Source of the DNA: CAZIHO01 sp964538875
Lineage (GTDB): Bacteria; Pseudomonadota; Gammaproteobacteria; Chromatiales; Chromatiaceae
Length of the DNA stretch: 7,439 nt
Assembly: GCA_964538875.1 (NCBI GenBank)
Contig: CAZIHO010000144.1
Location: 1-7,439, forward strand
Direction: 5' to 3'
The notes below the pieces were generated by a model, which was not told the DNA's origin, ran no database searches, and saw nothing but the letters and a program-made list of their open reading frames with translations. Shown piece after piece: positions 1-6,166 of this stretch; within the stretch, counting starts at the first letter, position 1, and the number at the start of each line of letters is the position of its first letter. A program made the position numbers and the translations under genes.

Positions 1-177
1 TGTAACCCATTAATTTATGGTGGGGTGGCTGCGCCATATTGCGGCAATTTCCATACCCTGCGCCAGTTCGCCCCAAATCCGCTGCGCCGTGAATCTTCCA
101 CCCTCAGCCTCAAGCGCAAGCGGTTCAAGGCGGCCCTCGACGACCCCTTTCCCGCCAAGGTCGTGTTTGGTCAGTGA
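1..177 (+). CDS. 3' end of an unrecognised upstream protein (partial, tentative)
   Basis: Frame 1 is open from the left edge to a TGA at 175-177, giving 58 residues. I do not recognise the product. The tail is basic in the middle (LKRKRFKAAL) and ends DDPFPAKVVFGQ. Most codons after the first twenty end in G or C, as in the real genes downstream, and the stop falls just before the promoter of the zinc genes, which is where a preceding gene should end. The first part has many A/T-ending codons, so coding may not extend through the whole segment. A GTG at 25 is the only plausible in-window start, and it has no clear ribosome binding site. The minus strand of the same segment is also open but has no ATG, GTG or TTG near its 5' end. 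The call rests on codon pattern and position only. Confidence 0.35.
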   Translation, partial: CNPLIYGGVAAPYCGNFHTLRQFAPNPLRRESSTLSLKRKRFKAALDDPFPAKVVFGQ

Positions 178-188
178 TTATCATTCGG
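170..188. promoter_or_regulatory. Fur-box-like site
   Basis: The 11-base core TGATTATCATT (175-185) matches the centre of the classical 19-bp Fur box without a mismatch. Over all 19 positions I count 13 matches; the flanks are poor. It overlaps the stop of the upstream fragment and lies about 20 bases upstream of the predicted -35. A role for iron-sensing Fur or a relative is inference. A chance AT-rich match is possible, but it stands out in GC-rich surroundings. Confidence 0.35.
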
Positions 189-196
189 GAGAACTG

Positions 197-211
197 TGCA
201 ACAAAGTTGCA
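197..211. promoter_or_regulatory. Operator 1, inverted repeat TGCAAC-AAA-GTTGCA
   Basis: This is a perfect 6-base inverted repeat with a 3-base spacer. Read as a 7-1-7 Fur-family layout, six of seven arm positions pair. Its right arm overlaps the predicted -35 hexamer (207-212), so a bound protein would block RNA polymerase. The same TGCAA-N5-TTGCA pattern recurs at 235-249. The downstream genes are zinc genes, so a Zur-like repressor is the natural candidate, but the sequence is unlike the AT-rich gammaproteobacterial Zur box. Confidence 0.6.
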
Positions 212-235
212 TGTGTGAACCTGCTCGGCTAATAT
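207..235 (+). promoter_or_regulatory. Predicted sigma70-type promoter of the zinc operon
   Basis: TTGCAT (207-212) and TAATAT (230-235) are separated by exactly 17 bases. They match the consensus at 3 of 6 and 4 of 6 positions, fair for a repressible promoter. Transcription would start near 242, leaving a leader of roughly 24 bases before the ATG at 266. Operator 1 covers the -35, and operator 2 begins at the last base of the -10 and covers the start site. I saw no second operator-type repeat in the later gaps, so this may be the main promoter for all eight genes. Confidence 0.5.
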
Positions 236-249
236 GCAACTGACTTGCA
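235..249. promoter_or_regulatory. Operator 2, inverted repeat TGCAA-CTGAC-TTGCA
   Basis: This is the second copy of the TGCAA-N5-TTGCA pattern, with perfect 5-base arms and the first six bases identical to operator 1. The two centres are 38 bases apart. It overlaps the end of the -10 and the probable transcription start. It also contains the TTG at 245 that is an alternative start for the ZIP gene, which argues against that start. Confidence 0.6.
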
Positions 250-265
250 CGATGCGGACACCCCG

Positions 266-1009
266 ATGACCCTGACTAACATTCTGCTTGCGACCCTGGC
301 TGGCGGCGTTTTGGCCGTATTGGCGGCGGCAATGTTGTCACTGACCGTCCTGAAGGACATGGCCCACAGACTGGTCGGGTTTTCCGTTGGCCTCCTGCTC
401 GCGGTGTCTTTCCTCGATCTTTTGCCGGAGGCGATGGAGATGCTGGACGCCCATAGGGTCGGCGCCACGGTTCTGGCTGGCATCCTGATCTTGTTCGCTT
501 TGGAAAAGGCGGCTCTCTGGCGCCACGATCACCATGAAGACGCGGGCCACGTCTGCCACGCCCAGCACGCCGCCGGCTCCATCATCCTGCTGGGCGACGG
601 GCTGCACAACTTCGTCGACGGCGTCCTCATCGCCGCTGCCTTCCTGCAGGGTGACGCCTTGGGCTGGGCAACCACCATCGCCGTTATCTCCCACGAAGTG
701 CCTCAGGAAGTGGGTGATTTCATGGTCCTGCTGGCCTCCGGTTACAGCCGCGCCAAGGCGCTATGGCTGAATCTTCTGTCCAGCCTCACCGCGATTGTGG
801 GGGGCGTTCTCGGCTGGCTGGCCCTGAGCAGCACCCAGGGCGTCATCCCCTATGTCCTGGCCTTGGCCGCGGCCAGTTTCATTTACATCGCCGTGGCCGA
901 TTTGGTGCCGACGCTACACAAACAGCGCAAGCCGGTCGATTTCGTCATTCAGTTCGTGTTGATTGCCATCGGCATCGGCCTAGTGTTACTGAATGCTCAC
1001 GGACACTGA
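266..1009 (+). CDS. ZIP-family zinc transporter (LIV-1/KE4-like bacterial type)
   Basis: This inner-membrane protein of 247 residues should import zinc or a related divalent metal into the cytoplasm. The two ZIP metal-site helices are clear: HNFVDG at residues 114-119 (TM4) and HEVPQEVGDF at 143-152 (TM5). They resemble the eukaryotic LIV-1/SLC39A7 type (HNxxDG, HEVPHE) more than the GufA type, with Gln replacing the second His. A His-rich cytoplasmic-type loop, RHDHHEDAGHVCHAQH, lies at 86-101 between TM3 and TM4. Other hydrophobic segments lie near 4-28, 35-57, 65-83, 168-188, 194-212 and 226-244. The frame is open to a TTG at 245, adding seven residues, but that TTG is inside operator 2 and close to the predicted transcription start, so I prefer ATG 266. 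Only a weak GCGGA precedes it. It is the first gene of the operon. The family call is firm; the substrate is inferred from context. Confidence 0.9.
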   Translation: MTLTNILLATLAGGVLAVLAAAMLSLTVLKDMAHRLVGFSVGLLLAVSFLDLLPEAMEMLDAHRVGATVLAGILILFALEKAALWRHDHHEDAGHVCHAQHAAGSIILLGDGLHNFVDGVLIAAAFLQGDALGWATTIAVISHEVPQEVGDFMVLLASGYSRAKALWLNLLSSLTAIVGGVLGWLALSSTQGVIPYVLALAAASFIYIAVADLVPTLHKQRKPVDFVIQFVLIAIGIGLVLLNAHGH

Positions 1010-1023
1010 CCCCGGAGATCACT

Positions 1024-1527
1024 ATGACCCACTATCTGTTCACCATCATCCTCCTCGCCATGACGCCCGTGGCCTTGGCCGCCGAGGCCCATGTACATGG
1101 CCAGGCCCATCTGGAAGTGGCCGTCGATGGGGGCACCCTGACCCTGAGGCTGGAATCGCCCGCGGATAGCCTGGTCGGCTTCGAACATTCCCCACGAACA
1201 GACAAGGAGCGGCAGGCGGTTGCGGCCATGAAGCAACGCCTGGATGCGCCGGACAAGCTGTTCCAACCGACACCGGCCGCGCAATGTCAGGTCACCGGGG
1301 TGAAACTTGAATCGACCCTGTTCGAGGCCGGCCAAGAAGATGCCGTCCACGGGGACCTGGACGCGGAATTTGTCTTCCACTGCGCCCAGCCCGCACGACT
1401 GCAGAACATCGAGGTGAAGCTCTTTGCGCCTTTTCCGGGCATCAAGCAGCTATCCGCCGAACTGGCAGGGCCCAAAGGACAGAAAACCATGCAACTGACG
1501 CCGACCCAGCGCAACCTGAGTTGGTAG
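1024..1527 (+). CDS. Periplasmic DUF2796 zinc-binding protein (ZrgA / PA4063-like)
   Basis: The 167-residue secreted protein has a signal peptide ending ALA at 17-19. The mature protein begins with the DUF2796 hallmark AHVHGQAHLEVAVDGG (22-37), in which His23, His25 and His29 are likely metal ligands. A pair of cysteines (Cys88, Cys120) brackets the place where relatives usually carry a long His/Asp/Glu-rich loop. Here that stretch is short and holds His109 and a few acidic residues (EAGQEDAVHGD). Relatives include ZrgA of Vibrio and PA4063 of Pseudomonas, encoded next to a MacB-like ABC pair and linked to zinc uptake under Zur control. CGGAGA at 1013-1018 is a good ribosome binding site for ATG 1024, so the longer frame running from 763 inside the ZIP gene is not used. 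The ATPase gene starts three bases after the stop. Family call strong; precise role in the transporter unknown. Confidence 0.88.
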   Translation: MTHYLFTIILLAMTPVALAAEAHVHGQAHLEVAVDGGTLTLRLESPADSLVGFEHSPRTDKERQAVAAMKQRLDAPDKLFQPTPAAQCQVTGVKLESTLFEAGQEDAVHGDLDAEFVFHCAQPARLQNIEVKLFAPFPGIKQLSAELAGPKGQKTMQLTPTQRNLSW

Positions 1528-1530
1528 GCC

Positions 1531-2205
1531 ATGGCCGATCCGGTGGTTCGTATCGCCGATCTGCGTTTCAACTGGGGCACTGCGCCCTGTTTGGCCATCG
1601 CGGAATTCGAATTGGCGGTCGGCGAGCAGGTCTCCCTCCAGGGTCCGTCGGGTTCCGGCAAGAGCACCTTGCTCAACCTGTTAGCCGGCGTGCTGGTGCC
1701 TGATTCCGGTGAACTCGATCTGCTCGGCCAGTCCGTGTCCCGGCTATCCCGTTCGGCCCGGGACCGCTTCCGGGCGGACCACATCGGCCTGATTTTCCAG
1801 CAGTTCAACCTGATCCCCTACCTTTCGGTGATGGATAACGTGCTCTTGCCCTGCCGGTTTTCCCGCCGTCGCCGGGAACGGGCCGGCGCCGTCCAAGCGA
1901 CTGCTGCCCGGCTCCTGCGGGATCTGGATCTGGGTACCGAGCTGTCGGAGCGTCCGGCGTCCAGCCTGTCGGTGGGCCAGCAGCAGCGCGTCGCGGCGGC
2001 CCGGGCTTTGATCGGGAGACCTGAATTAGTGATCGCCGACGAACCTACCTCGGCGCTCGACGCAGAACGCCAGTCTGCCTTTCTGGACCTGTTGGCCCGC
2101 GAATGCACTGAAAGCGGTGCCGCGCTGATGTTCGTCAGCCATGACCAACGCCTGGCAGAAAGGTTTGCGCGGCGCCTGGCCCTGTCCGAGATCAATCGGA
2201 TATGA
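1531..2205 (+). CDS. MacB/LolD-type ABC transporter ATPase (PA4064-like)
   Basis: This cytoplasmic ATPase of 224 residues has all core ABC motifs: Walker A GPSGSGKST at 38-46, Q-loop QQFNLIP at 90-96, signature LSVGQQQR at 146-153, Walker B LVIADEP at 166-172, D-loop SALD at 174-177 and the switch His204. The signature has Val where most ABC proteins have Gly (LSGGQ). Length and the FQQFNLIPYLSVMDNV stretch fit the LolD/MacB/FtsE group, which pairs with FtsX-fold permeases, rather than ZnuC. The gene starts three bases after the DUF2796 stop and its own stop overlaps the permease start as ATGA, so the two are probably translationally coupled. It most likely powers the next gene product in a system like Pseudomonas PA4063-PA4066. 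Whether this system imports zinc or moves a zinc-dependent component is not settled. Confidence 0.92.
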   Translation: MADPVVRIADLRFNWGTAPCLAIAEFELAVGEQVSLQGPSGSGKSTLLNLLAGVLVPDSGELDLLGQSVSRLSRSARDRFRADHIGLIFQQFNLIPYLSVMDNVLLPCRFSRRRRERAGAVQATAARLLRDLDLGTELSERPASSLSVGQQQRVAAARALIGRPELVIADEPTSALDAERQSAFLDLLARECTESGAALMFVSHDQRLAERFARRLALSEINRI

Positions 2206-3464
2206 CCCACCTCATCGTCCTTGCGGCCCGCAGCGCGTGGAACCGGCGCGCCACGCTGGCGTTGACGGTGCTCGCCATCGCCCTCTCGGTCTGTCTCCTG
2301 CTCGGTGTCGAGCGCCTGCGCAAAAGCGTGCGCGAAGGTTTTGAACAATCGGTCTCCGGCGCCGATCTGATCGTCGGCGCCCGCGGCAGCCCCTTGCAGC
2401 TCATCCTATACACCCTGTTCCATCTCGGAGACGCTGCCCACAACATGGATTGGGCCAGCGCTCAGGCCATCGCCAACCATCCGGCGGTGGCCTGGAGCAT
2501 CCCCGTGTCTTTAGGTGATTCGTTTCACGGGTATCCGGTACTCGGAACCACGAACGACTACTTCGCTCACTTCCGCTACGGCGACGCTCGTCCCCTGCAA
2601 CTCGCCCAAGGCCGCCCATTTGGGGACGTTTTCGAGGCTGTGTTCGGCGTCGAAGTCGCCGAGGCACTCGACTTGCGGCTCGGCAGCGCTTTGACCCTCA
2701 GCCACGGCAGCGGCGAGACCGACCTGGCCCAGCATGCTGACAAGCCTTTTGTCCTGGTCGGCATCCTGGCGCGCACCGGGACCCCGGTCGACCGTACGGT
2801 GCACATCGGACTCGACGCCATGGAGGCGATCCACCTGGACTGGCAGGGCGGCACCCATCTCCCCGGCATGAGCATTCCCGCCGAGCAGGTGAAAAAATTC
2901 GACCTCACGCCCAAGACCGTCACCGGCGTCATCCTTGGCCTCAAATCCCGCGCGGCGGTATTTGCCACCAAACGTTGGATCGATCAATTCCGGGATGAAC
3001 CCCTCATGGCGGTAATGCCGGGTGTCGCCTTGTCCCAGCTCTGGCAGGTGGTCGGCGTCGGCGAACGGGCCTTGCTGGGAGTGTCCGCTCTGGTGGTCGT
3101 GGTCAGCTTGGCGGGCTTGATCGCGGTGATCCTGGCCGGCCTCAACGAACGCCGCCGCGAACTCGCCCTGTTGCGCGCGGTCGGCGCCCACCCGCGCGAT
3201 ATCCTGATGTTGCTGACCCTGGAAGGGCTGGGCCTGACCCTGGTGGGTACCGGGCTCGGTTTCCTGCTGCTCACCGGCGTCTCCTTCGGCCTTGGGCCGC
3301 TGATCGAGGCGCGGTTCGGTTTAAGTATCGCCGCCGGTGCGCCGACGCTGGAGGAGCTGTATCTGCTCGCCGGTACGGTCGCGGTCGGCCTGGCCGCCGG
3401 CCTAGTGCCGGGCTGGCGCGCCTATCGCTTGTCCCTGGCCGACGGGCTGACTCCCCGGCTATGA
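2202..3464 (+). CDS. FtsX/MacB-type ABC transporter permease (PA4065-like)
   Basis: This inner-membrane protein of 420 residues has the MacB/LolC layout: TM1 at about 17-36, a large periplasmic domain (about 37-288), then three C-terminal helices at about 290-313, 334-358 and 386-404. The FtsX hallmark ERRRELALLRAVGA (316-329) lies in the cytoplasmic loop after TM2 and is where the ATPase normally docks. The start of the periplasmic domain contains GADLIVGARGSPLQLILY (53-70), which I associate with the subfamily found beside DUF2796 genes. FtsX-fold proteins are usually mechanotransmitters rather than classical import channels, so direct zinc import by this pair is uncertain. It overlaps the ATPase gene by four bases upstream and the small DUF2946-like gene by four bases downstream. 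Length is normal and no damage is seen. Confidence 0.92.
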   Translation: MTHLIVLAARSAWNRRATLALTVLAIALSVCLLLGVERLRKSVREGFEQSVSGADLIVGARGSPLQLILYTLFHLGDAAHNMDWASAQAIANHPAVAWSIPVSLGDSFHGYPVLGTTNDYFAHFRYGDARPLQLAQGRPFGDVFEAVFGVEVAEALDLRLGSALTLSHGSGETDLAQHADKPFVLVGILARTGTPVDRTVHIGLDAMEAIHLDWQGGTHLPGMSIPAEQVKKFDLTPKTVTGVILGLKSRAAVFATKRWIDQFRDEPLMAVMPGVALSQLWQVVGVGERALLGVSALVVVVSLAGLIAVILAGLNERRRELALLRAVGAHPRDILMLLTLEGLGLTLVGTGLGFLLLTGVSFGLGPLIEARFGLSIAAGAPTLEELYLLAGTVAVGLAAGLVPGWRAYRLSLADGLTPRL

Positions 3465-3772
3465 ACCTGGCTTGGGTCCGGCGTCTGCTGCTCAGCCTGT
3501 TCCTGGTCCTGGGTCAGGCCGGGGCGGCGGCCCACGCTGTTGGACACCTATTCGAGGATCTTCAGGACCAGGCGCCCCATAGCCACCAGGTTTGCGGGCA
3601 ATGCATCGCCTACGCCCACCTGGGCGCCGTGCTGCCCTCGCTCGGCCTCGCGGTGGCCGGATCGGCGCCGGCTATGGCGCCGCCCCCGCCCGTCGGCCTG
3701 GTCGTGGCAATCAGTCGTCGGACGCCGGTCTACCGCAGCCGCGCGCCACCCTCTCGCTCCCGAACCACTTGA
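3461..3772 (+). CDS. Small DUF2946-like exported His/Cys protein
   Basis: This 103-residue protein starts at an ATG overlapping the permease stop as ATGA, so it is probably translated by coupling. An N-terminal hydrophobic segment (about 9-24) follows two arginines and looks like a signal peptide or membrane anchor. After it come His25 and His29, then a compact cluster, HSHQVCGQC at 40-48 with His53 close behind. The CxxC and paired histidines suggest metal binding. A second apolar Ala/Pro-rich segment lies at about 54-84. The C-terminal YRSRAPPS resembles the ending of DUF2946-type proteins, which often sit beside metal-transport and TonB genes. Function is not established; a periplasmic metal chaperone or accessory subunit of the ABC pair is a guess from context. 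Confidence 0.7.
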   Translation: MNLAWVRRLLLSLFLVLGQAGAAAHAVGHLFEDLQDQAPHSHQVCGQCIAYAHLGAVLPSLGLAVAGSAPAMAPPPPVGLVVAISRRTPVYRSRAPPSRSRTT

Positions 3773-3860
3773 AACCAGCCCCAGTACGCGCCCGCCGCCC
3801 TCCCGGTTTCACGCCGGAGGACGAAGGTTGGGTGCGGCCCTCTAGATCGGGAGTGACACC
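3773..3860 (+). other. Gap with a GC-rich hairpin and strong ribosome binding site
   Basis: This 88-base gap separates the Zrg-like block from the porin gene. It contains a hairpin at 3799-3820: CCTC-C-CGG pairs with CCGGAGG around a 7-base loop, with one bulged C. No T-run follows, so it is not a standard intrinsic terminator. It might stabilise or pause the transcript. GGGAG at 3849-3853, seven bases before ATG 3861, is a strong ribosome binding site, as expected for a gene that is not translationally coupled. I saw no operator repeat and no convincing promoter here. Confidence 0.35.
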
Positions 3861-5234
3861 ATGCAACGCTCATTACTCGCGCTCGCCGTCGCGGGCGCCG
3901 CCACCCTTCCTTGGCCGGCTGCGGCGGCCGACGATGCCGAAGTCGCCCGCCTGCGGGCCGATTTCGAGCAACAACTGCACAGTCTGCGCAGCAGCTACGA
4001 AGACCGGTTGAAGGCACTGGAGAGCAGACTAGATTCTGCCGCAGGCAAGGCCAATGCCTCGCCCACCGCCGTCGACCGGGTAGAACGCCCGCCGGTAAAC
4101 GCCAACAGCTTCAATCCGGAGCTGTCCCTCATCCTGCAAGGCACTTACGTCTCCCGCAAGTCCGGCGAACGCCGTCCGACCGGCTATTTGCAGGACGAGG
4201 AAATCGGCGCCTCTCAACGCGGCTTTTCCCTGAATGACACGGAATTGGTCATCGGGGCGAATATCGACCCCTATTTTCGCGGTTCCGCAACCATCATCCT
4301 CGCCGACGATCAGGCCGAGCTCGAGGAGGCCTGGTTTCAGACCCTGAACCTGGATAAGGGCTTTGTCCTGAAGGGCGGCCGATTTATCTCGGGCATCGGC
4401 TACCAAAATGCGCAGCACCCGCATTCTTGGGATTTTTCTGATAACAACCTGATGTACCAGGTTTTGTTCGGTGAGCACCTGGTTCAGGACGGTCTGCAGC
4501 TCAAGTGGCTGGCCCCCATCGATACCTTCCTAGAATTGGGTGCGGAAATCGGCAGCGGCGCCGCCTTTCCCGGCAGCGACGGTGACCACAACGATCCGGG
4601 CGCCTGGGCGGTCTACGGCCATATCGGCGGCGACGTCGGCGATACCTCATCCTGGCGGGCGGGGCTGTCTTACCTGTCGGCGGAACCCCGCGATCGCGCT
4701 AGCACCCTGATCGACAGTAGCGGCACGGAGGCGGAGACCAGTTTCACCGGCCGGTCGAAGACCTGGATCGCCGATTTCGTCTGGAAGATGGCGCCGGATG
4801 GCAATCCGAAGGATCGCAATTTCAAATTGCAGGCCGAATTCTTCCAGCGTGACGAGAGCGGTGATCTGACCTGTCTGGACAACTCGGCGGAGGGTGGTGC
4901 CTGCCTGGCCGATACCACGGCGGCCTATCGGGCTGATCAAACCGGCTGGTATGCCCAGGGCATCTGGCAATTCATGCCGCGTTGGCGTGTCGGTCTGCGC
5001 TACGACCGCTTGAACCAGGGCAGCCTGGATTACGGCATCAACGATGCGGCCCTGTCGTCCGGCTCCTACGACCCCAATAAGTGGACTTTGATGACCGATT
5101 ACGCGCCCAGCGAATTCTCGCTGATTCGTCTGCAACTGGCGCGCAACCATGCCATGGCTGACAACCCCGACAATAGCGAAATCAGCCTTCAATACATCTA
5201 CAGCATGGGTGCCCACAGCGCGCACTCCTTCTGA
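3861..5234 (+). CDS. Outer-membrane beta-barrel porin with N-terminal coiled coil
   Basis: The 457-residue precursor has a signal peptide (cleavage near 22-23). Residues about 26-58 form a heptad-like charged stretch (VARLRADFEQQ, SYEDRLKALESRL), a likely coiled coil that could trimerise the porin or reach the periplasm, as in phosphate-selective-type porins. The rest is rich in alternating polar/apolar strands, Gly and aromatics, and the chain ends in Phe, the usual terminal residue of an outer-membrane barrel. There is no TonB box or plug domain, so it is not a ZnuD-type receptor. Two cysteines ten residues apart (338 and 348) could close a surface loop. His-containing stretches occur at QHPHSWDF and at the C-terminal AHSAHSF. 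Its place between two zinc systems suggests an outer-membrane route for zinc under limitation. The barrel call is good; the substrate is inference. Confidence 0.75.
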   Translation: MQRSLLALAVAGAATLPWPAAAADDAEVARLRADFEQQLHSLRSSYEDRLKALESRLDSAAGKANASPTAVDRVERPPVNANSFNPELSLILQGTYVSRKSGERRPTGYLQDEEIGASQRGFSLNDTELVIGANIDPYFRGSATIILADDQAELEEAWFQTLNLDKGFVLKGGRFISGIGYQNAQHPHSWDFSDNNLMYQVLFGEHLVQDGLQLKWLAPIDTFLELGAEIGSGAAFPGSDGDHNDPGAWAVYGHIGGDVGDTSSWRAGLSYLSAEPRDRASTLIDSSGTEAETSFTGRSKTWIADFVWKMAPDGNPKDRNFKLQAEFFQRDESGDLTCLDNSAEGGACLADTTAAYRADQTGWYAQGIWQFMPRWRVGLRYDRLNQGSLDYGINDAALSSGSYDPNKWTLMTDYAPSEFSLIRLQLARNHAMADNPDNSEISLQYIYSMGAHSAHSF

Positions 5235-5269
5235 CCCTTGACTGGGACTCAATCCAAGGAATCGACCTC

Positions 5270-6166
5270 ATGACACGCACACTGCTGCTCCTGAGCTTGT
5301 TGCTCCCGACCCTGACGGCCCAGGCCACCCTCAACGTCCTCGCCTGCGAACCGGAATGGGCGGCATTGACCGAAGAACTGGCCGGTGACAAGGCCCAGGT
5401 CACTTCCGCCACTACCGCCCGGCAGGACCCCCACCACGTTCAGGCGCGGCCATCCCTGATCGCTCGCGCCCGCAATGCCGACTTGTTAGTCTGCACCGGC
5501 GCGGAGCTGGAGATCGGCTGGCTGCCGCTACTACAACGGGAAGCGGGCAATGCCCGCATCCAACCAGGCCAGTCCGGTGCCTTCGAGGCAGCGCGCTATG
5601 TCCGCCTGTTGGAACAACCCGCACGCATCGACCGCGCCCAGGGCGACATCCATCCGGACGGGAATCCGCACCTGGTCAGCGATCCGAGGAATCTGCTCAA
5701 GGTCGCCGACGTCTTGGCGCTGCGCCTGGCGGAACTGGACCCCGGCAATGCCGCCGTCTATGTCGCGCGCAACCGGGATTTCCAGCAACGCATGGGCGCG
5801 GCCATCGCCCGGTGGCAGCAGCAGGGCGCCCCGCTGCGTGGCCTGCCGGTCGTAGTGCATCATACGAACTGGGTTTACCTGGCCGACTGGCTGGGCCTGG
5901 AAGTAGTCGCCGACCTGGAGCCCAAGCCCGGCATCGACCCCTCCGCTGCCTATCTGTCCGAGTTGCTGGCGCGGCTGCAGCAACGGCCAGCGCGGCTGAT
6001 CCTGCGATCTGCCTACCAGTCGGCCAAACCAGGCGATTGGTTGGCAGAACGCGCCGGCATCCCGGTGCTGGAGTTGCCCTACACCGTAGGCGGCACGCCG
6101 GAGGCTAAGGATCTATTCAGCCTCTACGACGAAACGCTGGCGCGTCTGATTGCCGGGGCGAAATGA
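5270..6166 (+). CDS. znuA: ZnuA-like zinc ABC transporter substrate-binding protein (cluster A-I)
   Basis: This periplasmic protein of 298 residues captures zinc and delivers it to a ZnuB-type permease. A signal peptide precedes the mature start near residue 20. Expected cluster A-I metal ligands are visible: His55 in QDPHHVQARPS, His134 in GNPHLVSDPRN, and His197 or His198 in VVVHHTNWVYLADWLGL. The fourth ligand is not obvious; Asp281 or Glu278 near TPEAKDLF are candidates. LACEPEWAALTEELAGD (24-40) marks a common proteobacterial subgroup, and Cys26 and Cys75 could form a disulfide. The long His-rich loop of enterobacterial ZnuA is absent. AAGGA at 5256-5260 is a good ribosome binding site for ATG 5270. 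The gene overlaps the permease gene by four bases. A manganese-binding relative is possible but less likely in this neighbourhood. Confidence 0.88.
   Translation: MTRTLLLLSLLLPTLTAQATLNVLACEPEWAALTEELAGDKAQVTSATTARQDPHHVQARPSLIARARNADLLVCTGAELEIGWLPLLQREAGNARIQPGQSGAFEAARYVRLLEQPARIDRAQGDIHPDGNPHLVSDPRNLLKVADVLALRLAELDPGNAAVYVARNRDFQQRMGAAIARWQQQGAPLRGLPVVVHHTNWVYLADWLGLEVVADLEPKPGIDPSAAYLSELLARLQQRPARLILRSAYQSAKPGDWLAERAGIPVLELPYTVGGTPEAKDLFSLYDETLARLIAGAK

Noticed and set aside
24..175. Minus-strand open frame opposite the upstream fragment, reading like LEPLALEAEGGRFTAQRIWG
   Set aside because: It looks protein-like, but a stop closes it near 180 and there is no ATG, GTG or TTG near its 5' end and no ribosome binding site. 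It is probably the mirror of the plus-strand codons, though I cannot exclude it fully.
179..184. TATCAT as an alternative -10
   Set aside because: No acceptable -35 lies 16-18 bases upstream; the 207-235 pair has better spacing and agrees with the operators.
17..232. 71-residue plus-strand frame across the control region
   Set aside because: It is Ser/Pro/Arg-rich, runs through the promoter and operator 1, and has no family features; frame 1 of the same segment has better codon character.
763..1023. N-terminal extension of the DUF2796 frame into the ZIP gene
   Set aside because: It overlaps the conserved ZIP C-terminus out of frame. The ATG at 1024 has a good ribosome binding site and begins a clear signal peptide.
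1531..2205. The ATPase as ZnuC
   Set aside because: Its Walker A region and Q-loop context are of the LolD/MacB type, and it is translationally coupled to an FtsX-fold permease rather than to the ZnuB-type permease.
2511..3191. 226-residue minus-strand frame opposite the permease
   Set aside because: It is a shadow of GC-rich coding, rich in Gln, Asp, Gly and His without domains; the plus strand encodes a conserved FtsX-fold protein.
3592..4011. 139-residue plus-strand frame spanning the end of the DUF2946-like gene and the start of the porin
   Set aside because: Its Arg/Pro-rich composition is typical of an off-frame reading of GC-rich DNA, and it crosses two genes with better support.
4647..5252. 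201-residue minus-strand frame opposite the porin
   Set aside because: It has no recognisable motif or ribosome binding site and lies opposite a complete barrel protein with a signal peptide.
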